Assembly: GCA_024683645.1 (NCBI GenBank)
Contig: JAIKYA010000149.1
Span: 1 to 57,047, forward strand
Length of the DNA: 57,047 nt
Direction: 5' to 3'
DNA from: Lachnospiraceae bacterium
Lineage (GTDB): Bacteria > Bacillota > Clostridia > Lachnospirales > Lachnospiraceae
Shown: piece by piece, positions 16,501 through 25,539 of the stretch
Layout: every line of letters starts with the position of its first letter
Numbering within the stretch: position 1 is the stretch's first letter
Made by a program: the position numbers and the translations under genes
The notes under the pieces: generated by a model
What the model was told of the DNA's origin: nothing
The model's input: only the letters and a program-made list of their open reading frames with translations
Database searches by the model: none

Positions 16501-17468
16501 AGGATCTTGCTCACCTCATACTCGTACTCCGGTATGCTCTTCTGCATAGCCAGAGCCTCGTCTATATCAAAGTCCACAAACTGCCCGTTTTTCAGCGCTA
16601 CCACGCGGTTGCTCTTGCCCTCATTCAGAAGGTCGGCTGCGATGGCTCCCATGATGGACGCGTAATAACGGTCCTTACAGGTCGGCGAACCGCCTCGCTG
16701 CATGTATCCGAGTATAGTGGCCCTGGTCTCCATACCCGTCGCAGCCTCTATACGTCTGGCCATGGAAGTGGAATGTCCTATGCCCTCGGCATTTATGATG
16801 ATGTGATGCTTCTTGCCCTGCTTGCGGTTCTCTATTATATGGTTGATGATGCGCTGCTCGTTGTAATCGTATTTCTCCGGAAGGAGTATGTCTTCCGCAC
16901 CGTTGGCCACGCCGCACCACAGAGCTATGTAGCCGGCTCCCCTTCCCATTACTTCTATTATAGAGCATCTCTCATGTGAAGAAGAAGTATCACGCACCTT
17001 GTCTATTGCTTCCATTGCGGTATTGACCGCGGTATCAAAACCGATGGTGTAATCGGTGCAGGCAATATCCAGGTCTATGGTTCCGGGAAGTCCTATGGTG
17101 TTGATGCCTTCATGCGAAAGCTTCTGTGCACCCCTGTATGAGCCGTCACCGCCTATGACCACTATACCGTCGATGCCGTGCTTCCTGCAGATCTCACCCG
17201 CCTTCTTCACGCCTTCTTCCGTCTTGAACTCGGCACATCTTGCGGTTCCCAGTATGGTACCGCCGAGGCCTATTATCTCGGACACGCTGTGGCGGTTCAT
17301 ATCCACTATCTCTTCACCCAGAAGTCCCGAATAACCGCGCTGTATGCCTTTTACGGAAAGGCCGTTTGCCAGTGCCTTCCTGACTACCGCACGTATGGCG
17401 GCGTTCATTCCCGGCGAGTCGCCCCCGCTGGTCAGTACTCCTATTGTCTTTATCTCTTTATCAGCCAT
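16497..17468 (-). CDS. pfkA: ATP-dependent 6-phosphofructokinase
   Basis: Phosphorylates fructose 6-phosphate in glycolysis. The 323-residue protein has the nucleotide loop TSGGDSPGMN near residue 14, the GGDGS motif near 104 that marks ATP rather than pyrophosphate use, the catalytic region PGTIDLDI near 125, MGRGAGYIA near 170, and EGIGHS near 222. The catalytic motif normally reads TIDNDI; here Leu replaces Asn between the two aspartates and Cys replaces the following Gly (ACTD for GTD). Both aspartates are kept. The gene lies 69 bases downstream of dnaE, a Firmicutes arrangement, and overlaps the methyltransferase gene. Confidence 0.94.
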   Translation of the reverse strand: MADKEIKTIGVLTSGGDSPGMNAAIRAVVRKALANGLSVKGIQRGYSGLLGEEIVDMNRHSVSEIIGLGGTILGTARCAEFKTEEGVKKAGEICRKHGIDGIVVIGGDGSYRGAQKLSHEGINTIGLPGTIDLDIACTDYTIGFDTAVNTAMEAIDKVRDTSSSHERCSIIEVMGRGAGYIALWCGVANGAEDILLPEKYDYNEQRIINHIIENRKQGKKHHIIINAEGIGHSTSMARRIEAATGMETRATILGYMQRGGSPTCKDRYYASIMGAIAADLLNEGKSNRVVALKNGQFVDFDIDEALAMQKSIPEYEYEVSKIL

Positions 17469-17537
17469 CTGATATTCCCTCCATCCCGGGCACCGCCCGA
17501 AGAATCTTTTTTATTCTAATCTAATATTCCGAATATT

Positions 17538-20500
17538 TCAATGGTATTTATACGTGATCCTTATATTTGCCGCACCGGCGATCTCTTTCAGCTTCTCCGT
17601 CAGTTCCTCACCGGCATCCACCGCCCTGTTGGCCGGCAGTTCCTCGATCCGCTTTGTATCCGCATCATAGTACTTTACCGTATCCACTCCGTCGGAAGCT
17701 TCCAGCAGCGGCTCGATCCTCTGAAGCAGCCTCTCGCGTTCCGCGGCATTTGCAAACTGTATCCACAATGTCCTGGGTATATCCGAAAACGGAACTATGC
17801 TGTCTGCTATCAGCTTGCCGTCCTTTTCTTCCTCCAGACTCACATGGCCGCAGATCATCACCTTTTCATCTTCATTAAGATATCTGCGGTATTTTGTAAA
17901 GGTCTTGGGAAAGACTATCACTTCCGCCGTTCCCAGCAGATCCTCTATGGTAACGAAGGCCATGACATCGCCCTTCTTGGTATAATGCTCCTTTATCTCC
18001 GTGAGCATACCGCCAAGCCTTATATTCTGGTTATCTTCGACCTTCACTTCTTCATCCTCCGCTTCCGGAAGCTTCAGATCGCCTGTCTTATGATCTATCA
18101 CCTTATCCCAGAGTGCGGCATATTCATCGAGCGGATGCCCGCTGACATAGACGCCCAGCATCTCTTTTTCAAAAGCCAGGCGCATCTCCTTCGGATACTC
18201 TCCTATCCCTGCAGGCGGTGTCACGTCAAAAACCTTCTTCTCCTCATCTCCCGCCAGATCGAAGAGACTCAGCTGTCCGTCCATCGCATTCTTCCTGCTG
18301 CCGGCAACCGCATCCATTACGGGCTGCGCCATGACCATCAGCTGCTTTCTTGTGAGGCCGAAACAGTCAAAGGCTCCTGCTTTTATCATGTTTTCCAGAG
18401 CCTTGCGGTTTACACCACGCCCTGCATTCCTCTGCGCAAAGTCCATCATGCTCTTGTATTCGCCGTGCAGCTGACGCTCCTCTACTATGCCGCCGATCAC
18501 ATTGGCACCCACTCCGTGTATCGCAGTCAGCGCGTAGACTATCTTTCCGTCGCGTACGGTGAAGCTCACATTTCCGCTGTTTATATCAGGCGGCAGCAGC
18601 TGCACTCCCATCTGTCTCGCGATCACATTGTACTCCGCGACTTTTCCGGCATTATCTATGACGGAGGTCATCAATGCTGCCATATACTCCACGGGATAAT
18701 AGTATTTCAGATAAGCAGTCTGGTATGCAACGACGGCGTAGCAGGCCGCGTGGGATTTGTTGAAGCCGTACTTTGCAAAGTCGATCATCATGTCGTAGAC
18801 CGCCTCCGCCGCTTCTTTCGGTATGCCGTTCTTCACACAGCCGGGCACTTCCTTCGGCCACTGCTCTTCCGGCAGGCCGTCGGCTTTTGCCTTCTCCAGC
18901 TCTTTGGCATTTCCGTTTACAAAGATGTCACGTTCATACTCCATCACGGACTGTTTCTTTTTACTCATCGCACGGCGTACATTATCGGAACGTCCCAGTG
19001 TATAGCCGGCCAGATCACGCACTATCTGCATTACCTGTTCCTGATATACTATGCAGCCGTAGGTGGGCGCAAGGATAGGTTCCAGCTGGGGGCAAACGTA
19101 GCTCACATGCTCGGGATGTTCCTTGCTGTCGATGTATCTGGGTATGATATCCATGGGGCCGGGACGGTACAGCGATATCCCCGCTATGACATCCTCGAGA
19201 CTGCCCGGCTTCAGCTCTTTCATGAAATTCTTCATGCCGCTGCTCTCGAGCTGGAATATACCTTCACACTTTCCGGTACTTATATATGAATATATCTTTG
19301 CATCATCATAGGGAATGGACGCGATATCAAGCTCCGTATTCCTGTTTTCCCTTACCAGCTCCACCGCATTCTGTATAACCTCCAGGTTCCTAAGCCCCAG
19401 GAAATCCATTTTCAGAAGCCCCAGCCTCTCCAGTGTAGTCATCGTAAACTGTGTGACCACAGGGTCTTCCGCGCCGCTTCGGGACAGCGGCACGAACTCA
19501 TCGGCTGCCTCGGGACATATGACGACACCTGCCGCATGCATGGACGGATGCCTTGGCAGTCCTTCCAGGCGCATGCTCATATCCAGCAGCTTTCTCGTCT
19601 CCTCATCGCCCTCATACTGCGCCTTCATATCCGGGTTCATTTCCAGGGCTTCCTTAAGTGTTATGCCCAATACTCCGGGCACCATCTTGGCCAGCATATC
19701 ACACTTTGCATAAGGCACATCCATGGCTCTTCCGACATCACGTATCACGCCCTTGGCCAGCATGGTTCCGAAAGTCACTATCTGTACGACCTTTTCATGA
19801 CCGTATTTGCGGCTCACATAGTCTATGACTTCGCCCCTTCGCTGCGGTCCGAAGTCAACGTCGATATCGGGCATCGATACACGTTCCGGATTCAGGAAAC
19901 GTTCAAATAGCAGCTGATATCTTATGGGATCGATATCGGTGATCTTTAAGCAGTATGAAACAATGCTCCCCGCTGCGGAGCCACGTCCCGGTCCTACCGG
20001 TATGCCGTTTTGTTTTGCGTAATTGATAAAATCCCAGACTATAAGGAAATAATCCACAAAGCCCATGGTGCGTATAACACCGAGCTCATATTCCAGACGT
20101 TTTTCAAGTTCGGGATAATCCTCCCTTCCCTCGTAACGCTCCTTCAGGCCCTCGCTGCAGAGGTGATTTAAATAGGTCCATGAATCGAAACCTTCCGGCA
20201 CCTCGAAATGAGGCAGCTTGGTCTCGCCGAAGCTGATGGTCACGTTGCAACGCTGCGCTATCTTTTCGGTATTGTCCAAAGCCTCGGCCGCATAAGGGAA
20301 GAGCGCTCTCATCTCTTCTTCGCTCTTTACATAGAACTGGCCGCCCTCATATCTCATGCGGTCCTCGTCAGTCACTTTTTTACCTGTCTGTATGCAGAGC
20401 AGCACGTCATGCGGTTCGGCATCCTCCGCGTAGGTATAATGTGCGTCGTTGGTTGCGACAAGCGGGATGCCCAGTTCTTTGGACATAGAAAGCAGCGCCA

Positions 20501-21062
20501 TGTTGACACGGCGCTGATCAGGTATACCATGATCCTGCAGCTCGAGGAAGTAGTTGTCTTCCCCGAATACTCTCTTGAACCAGAGCGCCTCCTGCTTTGC
20601 TTCCTCTATCATGCCCTTCAGTATCAGTCTGGGTATGGAACCCGCCAGGCAGGCAGAACAGCAGATGATGCCCTCGTGGTATCTCTCAAGTATCTCCTTG
20701 TCTACCCTGGGCCTGTAATAATAGCCCTCGGTAAAACCTGCAGAAACTATCTTTATTAAATTCGAATAACCTTTGTTGTTTTCCGCAAGGAGTATCAGGT
20801 GGTTGTATCTCTCTTCGCCGCCCGTCATCTCCTTATCAAAACGGGAGTGAGGTGCAACATACACCTCACAGCCCAATACCGGCCTGATGCCGGCCTTCAG
20901 CGCTTCTTCATAGAAATCTATGACACCGTACATGACGCCGTGGTCAGTGATGGCCGCGGCATCCATCCCCAGCTCCTTTACTCTTTTGACGTATTCCTTT
21001 ATCTTGTTGGAACCGTCCAGGAGACTGTATTCCGTATGTACATGCAGATGAGCAAATGCCAT
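17538..21062 (-). CDS. dnaE: DNA polymerase III alpha subunit, DnaE type
   Basis: Replicative polymerase subunit of 1174 residues. The N-terminal PHP domain (HLHVHTEYSLLDG, residues 5-17, and ITDHG) is followed by the C-family polymerase core with the catalytic aspartates in MPDIDVDFG near residue 395, the tandem helix-hairpin-helix region, and a C-terminal OB-fold (IRLGGMLTEIKEHYTKKGD near 1000). No 3'-5' exonuclease insertion is present, so this is DnaE and not PolC. The start follows an AAGGA ribosome binding site. It lies 22 bases after the stop of an unrelated secreted beta-helix gene and begins the dnaE-pfkA-methyltransferase-proC run. Confidence 0.96.
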   Translation of the reverse strand: MAFAHLHVHTEYSLLDGSNKIKEYVKRVKELGMDAAAITDHGVMYGVIDFYEEALKAGIRPVLGCEVYVAPHSRFDKEMTGGEERYNHLILLAENNKGYSNLIKIVSAGFTEGYYYRPRVDKEILERYHEGIICCSACLAGSIPRLILKGMIEEAKQEALWFKRVFGEDNYFLELQDHGIPDQRRVNMALLSMSKELGIPLVATNDAHYTYAEDAEPHDVLLCIQTGKKVTDEDRMRYEGGQFYVKSEEEMRALFPYAAEALDNTEKIAQRCNVTISFGETKLPHFEVPEGFDSWTYLNHLCSEGLKERYEGREDYPELEKRLEYELGVIRTMGFVDYFLIVWDFINYAKQNGIPVGPGRGSAAGSIVSYCLKITDIDPIRYQLLFERFLNPERVSMPDIDVDFGPQRRGEVIDYVSRKYGHEKVVQIVTFGTMLAKGVIRDVGRAMDVPYAKCDMLAKMVPGVLGITLKEALEMNPDMKAQYEGDEETRKLLDMSMRLEGLPRHPSMHAAGVVICPEAADEFVPLSRSGAEDPVVTQFTMTTLERLGLLKMDFLGLRNLEVIQNAVELVRENRNTELDIASIPYDDAKIYSYISTGKCEGIFQLESSGMKNFMKELKPGSLEDVIAGISLYRPGPMDIIPRYIDSKEHPEHVSYVCPQLEPILAPTYGCIVYQEQVMQIVRDLAGYTLGRSDNVRRAMSKKKQSVMEYERDIFVNGNAKELEKAKADGLPEEQWPKEVPGCVKNGIPKEAAEAVYDMMIDFAKYGFNKSHAACYAVVAYQTAYLKYYYPVEYMAALMTSVIDNAGKVAEYNVIARQMGVQLLPPDINSGNVSFTVRDGKIVYALTAIHGVGANVIGGIVEERQLHGEYKSMMDFAQRNAGRGVNRKALENMIKAGAFDCFGLTRKQLMVMAQPVMDAVAGSRKNAMDGQLSLFDLAGDEEKKVFDVTPPAGIGEYPKEMRLAFEKEMLGVYVSGHPLDEYAALWDKVIDHKTGDLKLPEAEDEEVKVEDNQNIRLGGMLTEIKEHYTKKGDVMAFVTIEDLLGTAEVIVFPKTFTKYRRYLNEDEKVMICGHVSLEEEKDGKLIADSIVPFSDIPRTLWIQFANAAERERLLQRIEPLLEASDGVDTVKYYDADTKRIEELPANRAVDAGEELTEKLKEIAGAANIRITYKYH

Positions 21063-21084
21063 ATTTTTTCCTTACAAAGCTTTA

Positions 21085-23628
21085 TTATTTTACGGTCTTC
21101 TTTCCCGTTACATCGGTGTTCTCAAGCTTCGCTCCGCGCTTATCGTAATAATCACCGTTGATCTTGCAGTTCTTTATGGTCATGTTCGCGCCGGAGCCGT
21201 TGTAGTAATCGCCTTCAAAGGTACAGTTATCTACGGTTATGTTGTTTGAAGTATTCGTACCCTTGAACTCCGTAGCATCCAGGTCAAGTACCAGGAATGC
21301 AAAGTGGAAGCTGTACGGAGTAGCTTCTGTCAGATGCGGCTGCGCTGCCTTTACGGTACAGTTCTTCACAGTCACATTGTTTACATCGGTGTTGTACTTT
21401 CCGTCTCTCTTGTTGGGCTCGATATTGATGCCTGCCATGGGCGCATGACCGTTGGCGTTGGTTATCGTGCATCCGTCGATCGTGATGTTGTCACCCCATA
21501 CCAGAGAGATATTGCTTCTGCGGTTGTTAGTGATGGTGCAGTCCTTAATGGTGATACCGCTTGTCTTTCCTACGCTTCCTCCTACACAGATACCGTCACC
21601 GTTGTTGTCCTTGATCACCATTTCTTCTATGGTGATGTTCTTTACGTAGGAACCTATGCGGATACCGTGTCCGCCCTGGTGGTCTGCGCCGCCCGAGTGC
21701 TTGCCTCTCTCGCCGCAGATCTGACCGCCCGTAATGGTGATGTTCTCGGTATACTTCTTGCTGTTATCCTGGTTGCCGGAGAACTTGAATACCGAATAAT
21801 CGTCCTTGCCGTTGCCTGCAACCACCAGCTTTGCATTGGGGCTCAGCACAAATTTGAGACCGCTGTTATCATAGTCAAAGTGGATCGCATCGTTCTTATA
21901 GCTCGGATTGCCGCTCTTTCCGCAAGCTATATTGTAGGTTCCCGGTCCGAGATAGATGGTGTTGTCATACTTCTCGGCCATCTCCGGATTTGCCATGCTC
22001 TGGATAGCATTATTGATCGCTCCCGTATCGTCCACGCCGTCGTCGGGTATAACGGGAGGATTTGCATTTCTCATATCAAAGCATACTGCGGGCTTATCCT
22101 TCTCGGGTTTCTTCTCGCCTGCTACTGTCACATAGATCTTTACTGTCTTGCCGTTTACCTTTGCCGATAAGGTAGCCGTGCAGTTCGCCTTTCTGGGTAC
22201 TACCAGACCTGTCTCATCGACGTATACTTTTGTAGGTGCAGAGCTTATCCACAGTATGTTCTGGGCTACATTCTTCTCGTCGGTCCTGATCACATAGCCC
22301 TCGCCCATGTCAAGGCTCAGTCTGTATTTCTTATTGGTATAGATAAGCTTTGTGTCCGTTGCCGGCTTGGGATCTTCGACATATACATTCCTGTAATATA
22401 CTTTACCTTCGTATTCGCATTTAAGTGTGGCAGTACCCGGTGTAGCGCCTGCTTTCAGCTTACCGCTCTTGTTCACGGTCACGATACTCTGCTTATCAGG
22501 CTCGACTATGGTCCAGGTCGCCTTCTTGGCCTTTACTCCCAGAAGCTTGACCGTCCTGTTCTTCTTTACATTGAGATTGACGGGAAGCACCACATTCGGA
22601 AGGTCCTTGTCCTTGACCGTTATTTTTGTCGTATACTTCTTGCCGCCGATGTAAGCATAGATTGAAGCGGTCCCTTTGCCAACGGCATATATCTTGCCGT
22701 TGTTTACTCTCACGATGTTGACATTGCTGCTCATCCAGTAGATCTTCTCAAAACGGGGGCTGGGCTCTACATCCCACACGATCCTGTCACGGACATCTCC
22801 GAGATACATCTTTTCCTGCTTCTTTAAAAGCTTGGGCTTGGTCACGTCCACATTTATCTTTTTTCCTGCCGAAAGTGACAGTGTGGTCTGTCCCACTCTT
22901 AATGCTTCCGCTGTCTTCTTTGCGGAACCGACGGTCTTCATTACTTTCTTAGCACTTGACTGTATCACCGCATTAGATGAAACCTTCTGTCCCTTTACGA
23001 GCCACAGGTTTGTTTTATCCGGAAGCTCATCAAGTCCGATGACCGCACACATGGCCGCACTGTTGTCGATCTTCAGATCCGAGAACTTAGCCTCCAGTCT
23101 CAGATCACCCAGGATCGGGATCGTCTTGTCCCACTTCCTGTTGCTCTCCTTAACAATGGCTTCTCCGTCTGCATTCTTCTCTACGTTAAACTCATACCAG
23201 CCGATAAAGTCTCCGGTCGGATTATCCGGTATCACATTATAGGAAAGGGAATTGCCTTTCTTTGAATAGATGACCTCTCCTGCTCTCGTACCATCCACAT
23301 AAAATGCTACGTAGCACAGATCACCGGAAGACTGCAGCTCTTCCGTTCTCTGATCCACCCTGTTGTCTGAAATATTGTCGTCGGAAACCGACTGATCCGA
23401 TACACTGCTGTCGGTATTGTTATCAGTATCGGTATTGCTCTTGTTCTGGCTGTTACTGTCAGATTTATTCTGACTGTTAGACTTGTTCTGACTGTTGCTG
23501 CTGATCGTGTCGGATGGTGCCGCCATGGTCGGGTCATTATCCCCCGGCGCTGCGATAACCGCGCCTGCCGGCAGCATGCTCACCAGCATTACGACACACA
23601 TAAGCATCGCTAACATTCGTTTTCTCAT
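21085..23628 (-). CDS. Secreted right-handed beta-helix protein with InlB-like and Ig-like domains
   Basis: An 847-residue secreted protein, perhaps a polysaccharide lyase or hydrolase. It has a signal peptide (MRKRMLAMLMCVVMLVSMLP), a low-complexity Asn/Ser/Gln linker (about residues 40-90, three NSQNKS-like units), an InlB B-repeat-like domain (about 100-185: YVAFYVDG, FIGWYE, GDLRLEAKF), two or three BIG2/Ig-like modules (about 255-505), then a pectate-lyase-3-type parallel beta-helix (about 520-847) with many ladder repeats such as NITIDGCTITN and NVTVKNCTVK. No LPxTG or other cell-wall anchor is visible. A TATAAT box is seen upstream at 23705-23710. Substrate and activity are unknown; polysaccharide binding or cleavage is only an inference from fold. 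Confidence 0.88.
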   Translation of the reverse strand: MRKRMLAMLMCVVMLVSMLPAGAVIAAPGDNDPTMAAPSDTISSNSQNKSNSQNKSDSNSQNKSNTDTDNNTDSSVSDQSVSDDNISDNRVDQRTEELQSSGDLCYVAFYVDGTRAGEVIYSKKGNSLSYNVIPDNPTGDFIGWYEFNVEKNADGEAIVKESNRKWDKTIPILGDLRLEAKFSDLKIDNSAAMCAVIGLDELPDKTNLWLVKGQKVSSNAVIQSSAKKVMKTVGSAKKTAEALRVGQTTLSLSAGKKINVDVTKPKLLKKQEKMYLGDVRDRIVWDVEPSPRFEKIYWMSSNVNIVRVNNGKIYAVGKGTASIYAYIGGKKYTTKITVKDKDLPNVVLPVNLNVKKNRTVKLLGVKAKKATWTIVEPDKQSIVTVNKSGKLKAGATPGTATLKCEYEGKVYYRNVYVEDPKPATDTKLIYTNKKYRLSLDMGEGYVIRTDEKNVAQNILWISSAPTKVYVDETGLVVPRKANCTATLSAKVNGKTVKIYVTVAGEKKPEKDKPAVCFDMRNANPPVIPDDGVDDTGAINNAIQSMANPEMAEKYDNTIYLGPGTYNIACGKSGNPSYKNDAIHFDYDNSGLKFVLSPNAKLVVAGNGKDDYSVFKFSGNQDNSKKYTENITITGGQICGERGKHSGGADHQGGHGIRIGSYVKNITIEEMVIKDNNGDGICVGGSVGKTSGITIKDCTITNNRRSNISLVWGDNITIDGCTITNANGHAPMAGINIEPNKRDGKYNTDVNNVTVKNCTVKAAQPHLTEATPYSFHFAFLVLDLDATEFKGTNTSNNITVDNCTFEGDYYNGSGANMTIKNCKINGDYYDKRGAKLENTDVTGKKTVK

Positions 23629-23704
23629 ACTCCCTCCTTTTGACAGAACATGGGTCTGCCGCCCTTTTTCTCCCGGTCCGGCTTTAAAAGTCCATTTAGC
23701 AGAT

Positions 23705-23710
23705 ATTATA
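23705..23710 (-). promoter_or_regulatory. Probable -10 box of the beta-helix gene
   Basis: A perfect TATAAT on the minus strand, about 75 bases upstream of the ATG at 23628. The hexamer 17 bases upstream (TTTCAA) is a weak -35. This sits within the 395-base gene-free interval 23629-24023, which otherwise contains repeat copy A and the metK terminator. Confidence 0.5.
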
Positions 23711-23827
23711 CTACAAGTACGGATATATTGAAAGTGCTAAATCACAAGATGTTGTAAGACGTTGTACGCTCCAGCTCCCATGCCGGAGCGAAACTATAAC
23801 AGCCGATATGCTGTCTTTCCCGGGCAA

Positions 23828-23965
23828 AGAACAAAGCGTTCCGCTTGCGGAACGCTAGCGCCGAGCGCGGTTGCCGAAGGCAACATTTTCCTCTCGCGCG
23901 AGTGCGCATCCCGCCCGGAGGGCTTTTTGCTTTATGGAAATTCCAGAGGAATTTCCTATAAAGTA
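23828..23965 (+). repeat. 138-bp multi-hairpin intergenic repeat, copy A
   Basis: Identical to 56851-56988 except for one base. It is a string of small palindromes: GTTCCGC-TT-GCGGAAC, CTAG-centred CGCTAGCG, TTGCC-GAA-GGCAA, CTCGCGCGAG, GCCC-GGA-GGGC, and finally CTTTAT-GGAAATTCC-AGA-GGAATTTCC-TATAAAG (segments shown apart), a nearly perfect 15-bp stem. A third, partial, inverted copy is at 44958-45005. It lies between the beta-helix gene and metK. Confidence 0.88.
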
Positions 23966-23966
23966 T

Positions 23967-23994
23967 AAAAGCCCTGCGATCTGGCAGGGCTTTT
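23967..23994 (-). terminator. Terminator of metK
   Basis: AAAAGCCCTGC-GATCTG-GCAGGGCTTTT is a perfect hairpin with A/T tails on both sides, about 30 bases past the metK stop. It can act on either strand; the minus-strand gene metK is the evident client. Confidence 0.85.
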
Positions 23995-24023
23995 CCTTAT
24001 GCTGCAAAATGCAGGCGACGATA

Positions 24024-25214
24024 TTACAGATACTTCTTCAATGTTTCGGCCTTGTCGGTCTTCTCCCAGGGAAGATCCACATCGGTGCGTCCGAAATGTC
24101 CGTATGCCGCAGTCGGCTTGTAGATGGGTCTTCTCAGATCCAGCATCTTTATGATGCCCGCGGGACGCAGATCAAAATTCTCCCTTACGATCTCGAGTAT
24201 CTTAGTCTCAGGCAGTTTTCCGGTTCCGAAGGTATCGACTCTTACGGAAGTGGGCTGTGCTACGCCTATAGCGTAGGAGAGCTGTATCTCACACTTGTCT
24301 GCAAGTCCCGCTGCAACAATGTTTTTTGCAACGTATCTTGCAGCGTATGCTGCGGAACGGTCTACCTTGGTGCAGTCCTTGCCGGAGAATGCCCCGCCGC
24401 CGTGGCGTGCATATCCGCCGTAGGTGTCTACGATTATCTTCCTTCCGGTAAGTCCAGAATCTCCGTTGGGTCCGCCGATGACAAAGCGTCCGGTGGGATT
24501 GATGAATATCTTGGTGTCCGCATCCACCATATCTGCGGGAAGAACGGGATCCATTACATATTTCTTTATATCTTCATGGATCTGCTCCTGTGTAACATCA
24601 GCTGCATGCTGGGTAGAGATAACAACGGCTTCCAGTCTCTTTGCTTTACCGTTCTCATCATACTCAACGCTCACCTGGCTCTTTCCGTCGGGACGCAGAT
24701 ATGAAAGCGTGCCGTCCTTACGTACTTTTGTCAGCTGTCTGGTGAGCTTATGTGCAAGCGAGATGGGATAAGGCATGTACTCGGGTGTTTCGTTTGTAGC
24801 GAAGCCGAACATCATACCCTGATCTCCGGCACCTATTGCCTCGATCTGCTCATCGCTCATCCTGTTCTCTTTTGCTTCAAGTGCCTTGTCAACGCCCATT
24901 GCGATGTCCGCACTCTGCTTGTCCAGAGCTACGATAACACCGCAGGTATCGCAGTCAAAGCCCTTATCGGAATGATCGTAACCGATCTCCCTTATCGTAT
25001 CACGCACTATCTTCTGCACATCGATCGATGCCTTTGTAGTGATCTCGCCCATTACCAGTACGAGACCCGTGGTGATAGCGGTTTCGCAGGCAACCCTGCT
25101 CATGGGATCCTGCTCCATCAGTGCATCAAGCACTGCATCCGAAATGTTGTCACAGATCTTGTCGGGATGTCCTTCCGTGACCGATTCCGAAGTAAACAAT
25201 ATCTTTTCGTCCAT
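24024..25214 (-). CDS. metK: S-adenosylmethionine synthetase
   Basis: Makes SAM from methionine and ATP. The 396-residue protein starts with [16 protein letters not shown] (ATP/methionine site), has [10 protein letters not shown] near residue 118, [13 protein letters not shown] near 245, and the P-loop-like [16 protein letters not shown] near 270. Length and motifs are those of a complete bacterial MetK. A GGAGGAGGG ribosome binding site precedes the ATG. Expression is controlled by a SAM-I riboswitch and terminator in the leader, giving feedback by its own product. It is a single-gene unit with promoter at 25445-25473 and terminator at 23967-23994. Confidence 0.98.
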   Translation of the reverse strand: MDEKILFTSESVTEGHPDKICDNISDAVLDALMEQDPMSRVACETAITTGLVLVMGEITTKASIDVQKIVRDTIREIGYDHSDKGFDCDTCGVIVALDKQSADIAMGVDKALEAKENRMSDEQIEAIGAGDQGMMFGFATNETPEYMPYPISLAHKLTRQLTKVRKDGTLSYLRPDGKSQVSVEYDENGKAKRLEAVVISTQHAADVTQEQIHEDIKKYVMDPVLPADMVDADTKIFINPTGRFVIGGPNGDSGLTGRKIIVDTYGGYARHGGGAFSGKDCTKVDRSAAYAARYVAKNIVAAGLADKCEIQLSYAIGVAQPTSVRVDTFGTGKLPETKILEIVRENFDLRPAGIIKMLDLRRPIYKPTAAYGHFGRTDVDLPWEKTDKAETLKKYL

Positions 25215-25270
25215 TCTTAAAGCCCTCCTCCGGCTTGTGTTCCCGGAAACTCTCCATAAGCCTTTCTGTC

Positions 25271-25298
25271 AAAAAAATCCGCTTACGATAAGCGGATC
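25271..25298 (-). terminator. Riboswitch expression platform (attenuator terminator) of metK
   Basis: ATCCGCTTA-CGA-TAAGCGGAT forms a 9-bp stem and is followed on the minus strand by seven T. It lies between the SAM-I aptamer and the metK ribosome binding site, as expected for transcription attenuation when SAM is bound. Confidence 0.88.
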
Positions 25299-25312
25299 CC
25301 AATAAACAGATC

Positions 25313-25413
25313 CTCTTATTGTTCGATTTCATCGCTCAGGTTGGCACCTTCCTTTTTTAAGGGGTTGCCGTGGCTTCACAGGTCCTATGTACCTCCACCA
25401 CTCTGAATAAGAG
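25313..25413 (-). promoter_or_regulatory. SAM-I (S-box) riboswitch aptamer
   Basis: On the minus strand the sequence has the S-box landmarks: CTCTTATT (25413-25406) pairing with AATAAGAG (25320-25313) as P1, then CAGAGTGGTGGAGG, GACCTGTGAAGCC, CGGCAACC, and GGTGCCAACCTGA. It lies in the 325-base interval 25215-25539 between HD-GYP and metK, which contains only this riboswitch, its terminator and the promoter. Confidence 0.95.
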
Positions 25414-25444
25414 AACTTCCGATATTTTATTTTCAACGTCTAAA

Positions 25445-25473
25445 AGAATACTCTAAGAGCCTGCCATTGTCAA
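25445..25473 (-). promoter_or_regulatory. metK promoter
   Basis: Minus strand: -35 TTGACA (25468-25473), 17-base spacer, -10 TATTCT (25445-25450). The predicted start near 25438 lies about 25 bases ahead of the riboswitch P1 stem. Confidence 0.82.
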
Positions 25474-25539
25474 GCTAAATCTCCGAATATTTTCTTCTTC
25501 CCGTAAACCCGTAGCTTTGACCACGGTCAGCAGATATGA

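Noticed and set aside
17541-19289. 582-codon open frame on the plus strand opposite dnaE
   Set aside because: It is fully antisense to dnaE, has no ribosome binding site or recognisable domain, and its protein is rich in Cys/His/Ile/Leu as expected from a complementary strand. It is open because of codon bias in dnaE.
23420-23510. Short tandem repeats that looked CRISPR-like
   Set aside because: They encode the NSQNKS-type low-complexity linker of the secreted beta-helix protein, are in frame, and have no spacer structure or cas genes.
23762-23968. Short plus-strand protein encoded by the 138-bp repeat
   Set aside because: The frame is open in both full copies but start codons differ, there is no ribosome binding site, and the sequence is explained by stacked palindromes. 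Treated as a non-coding repeat.
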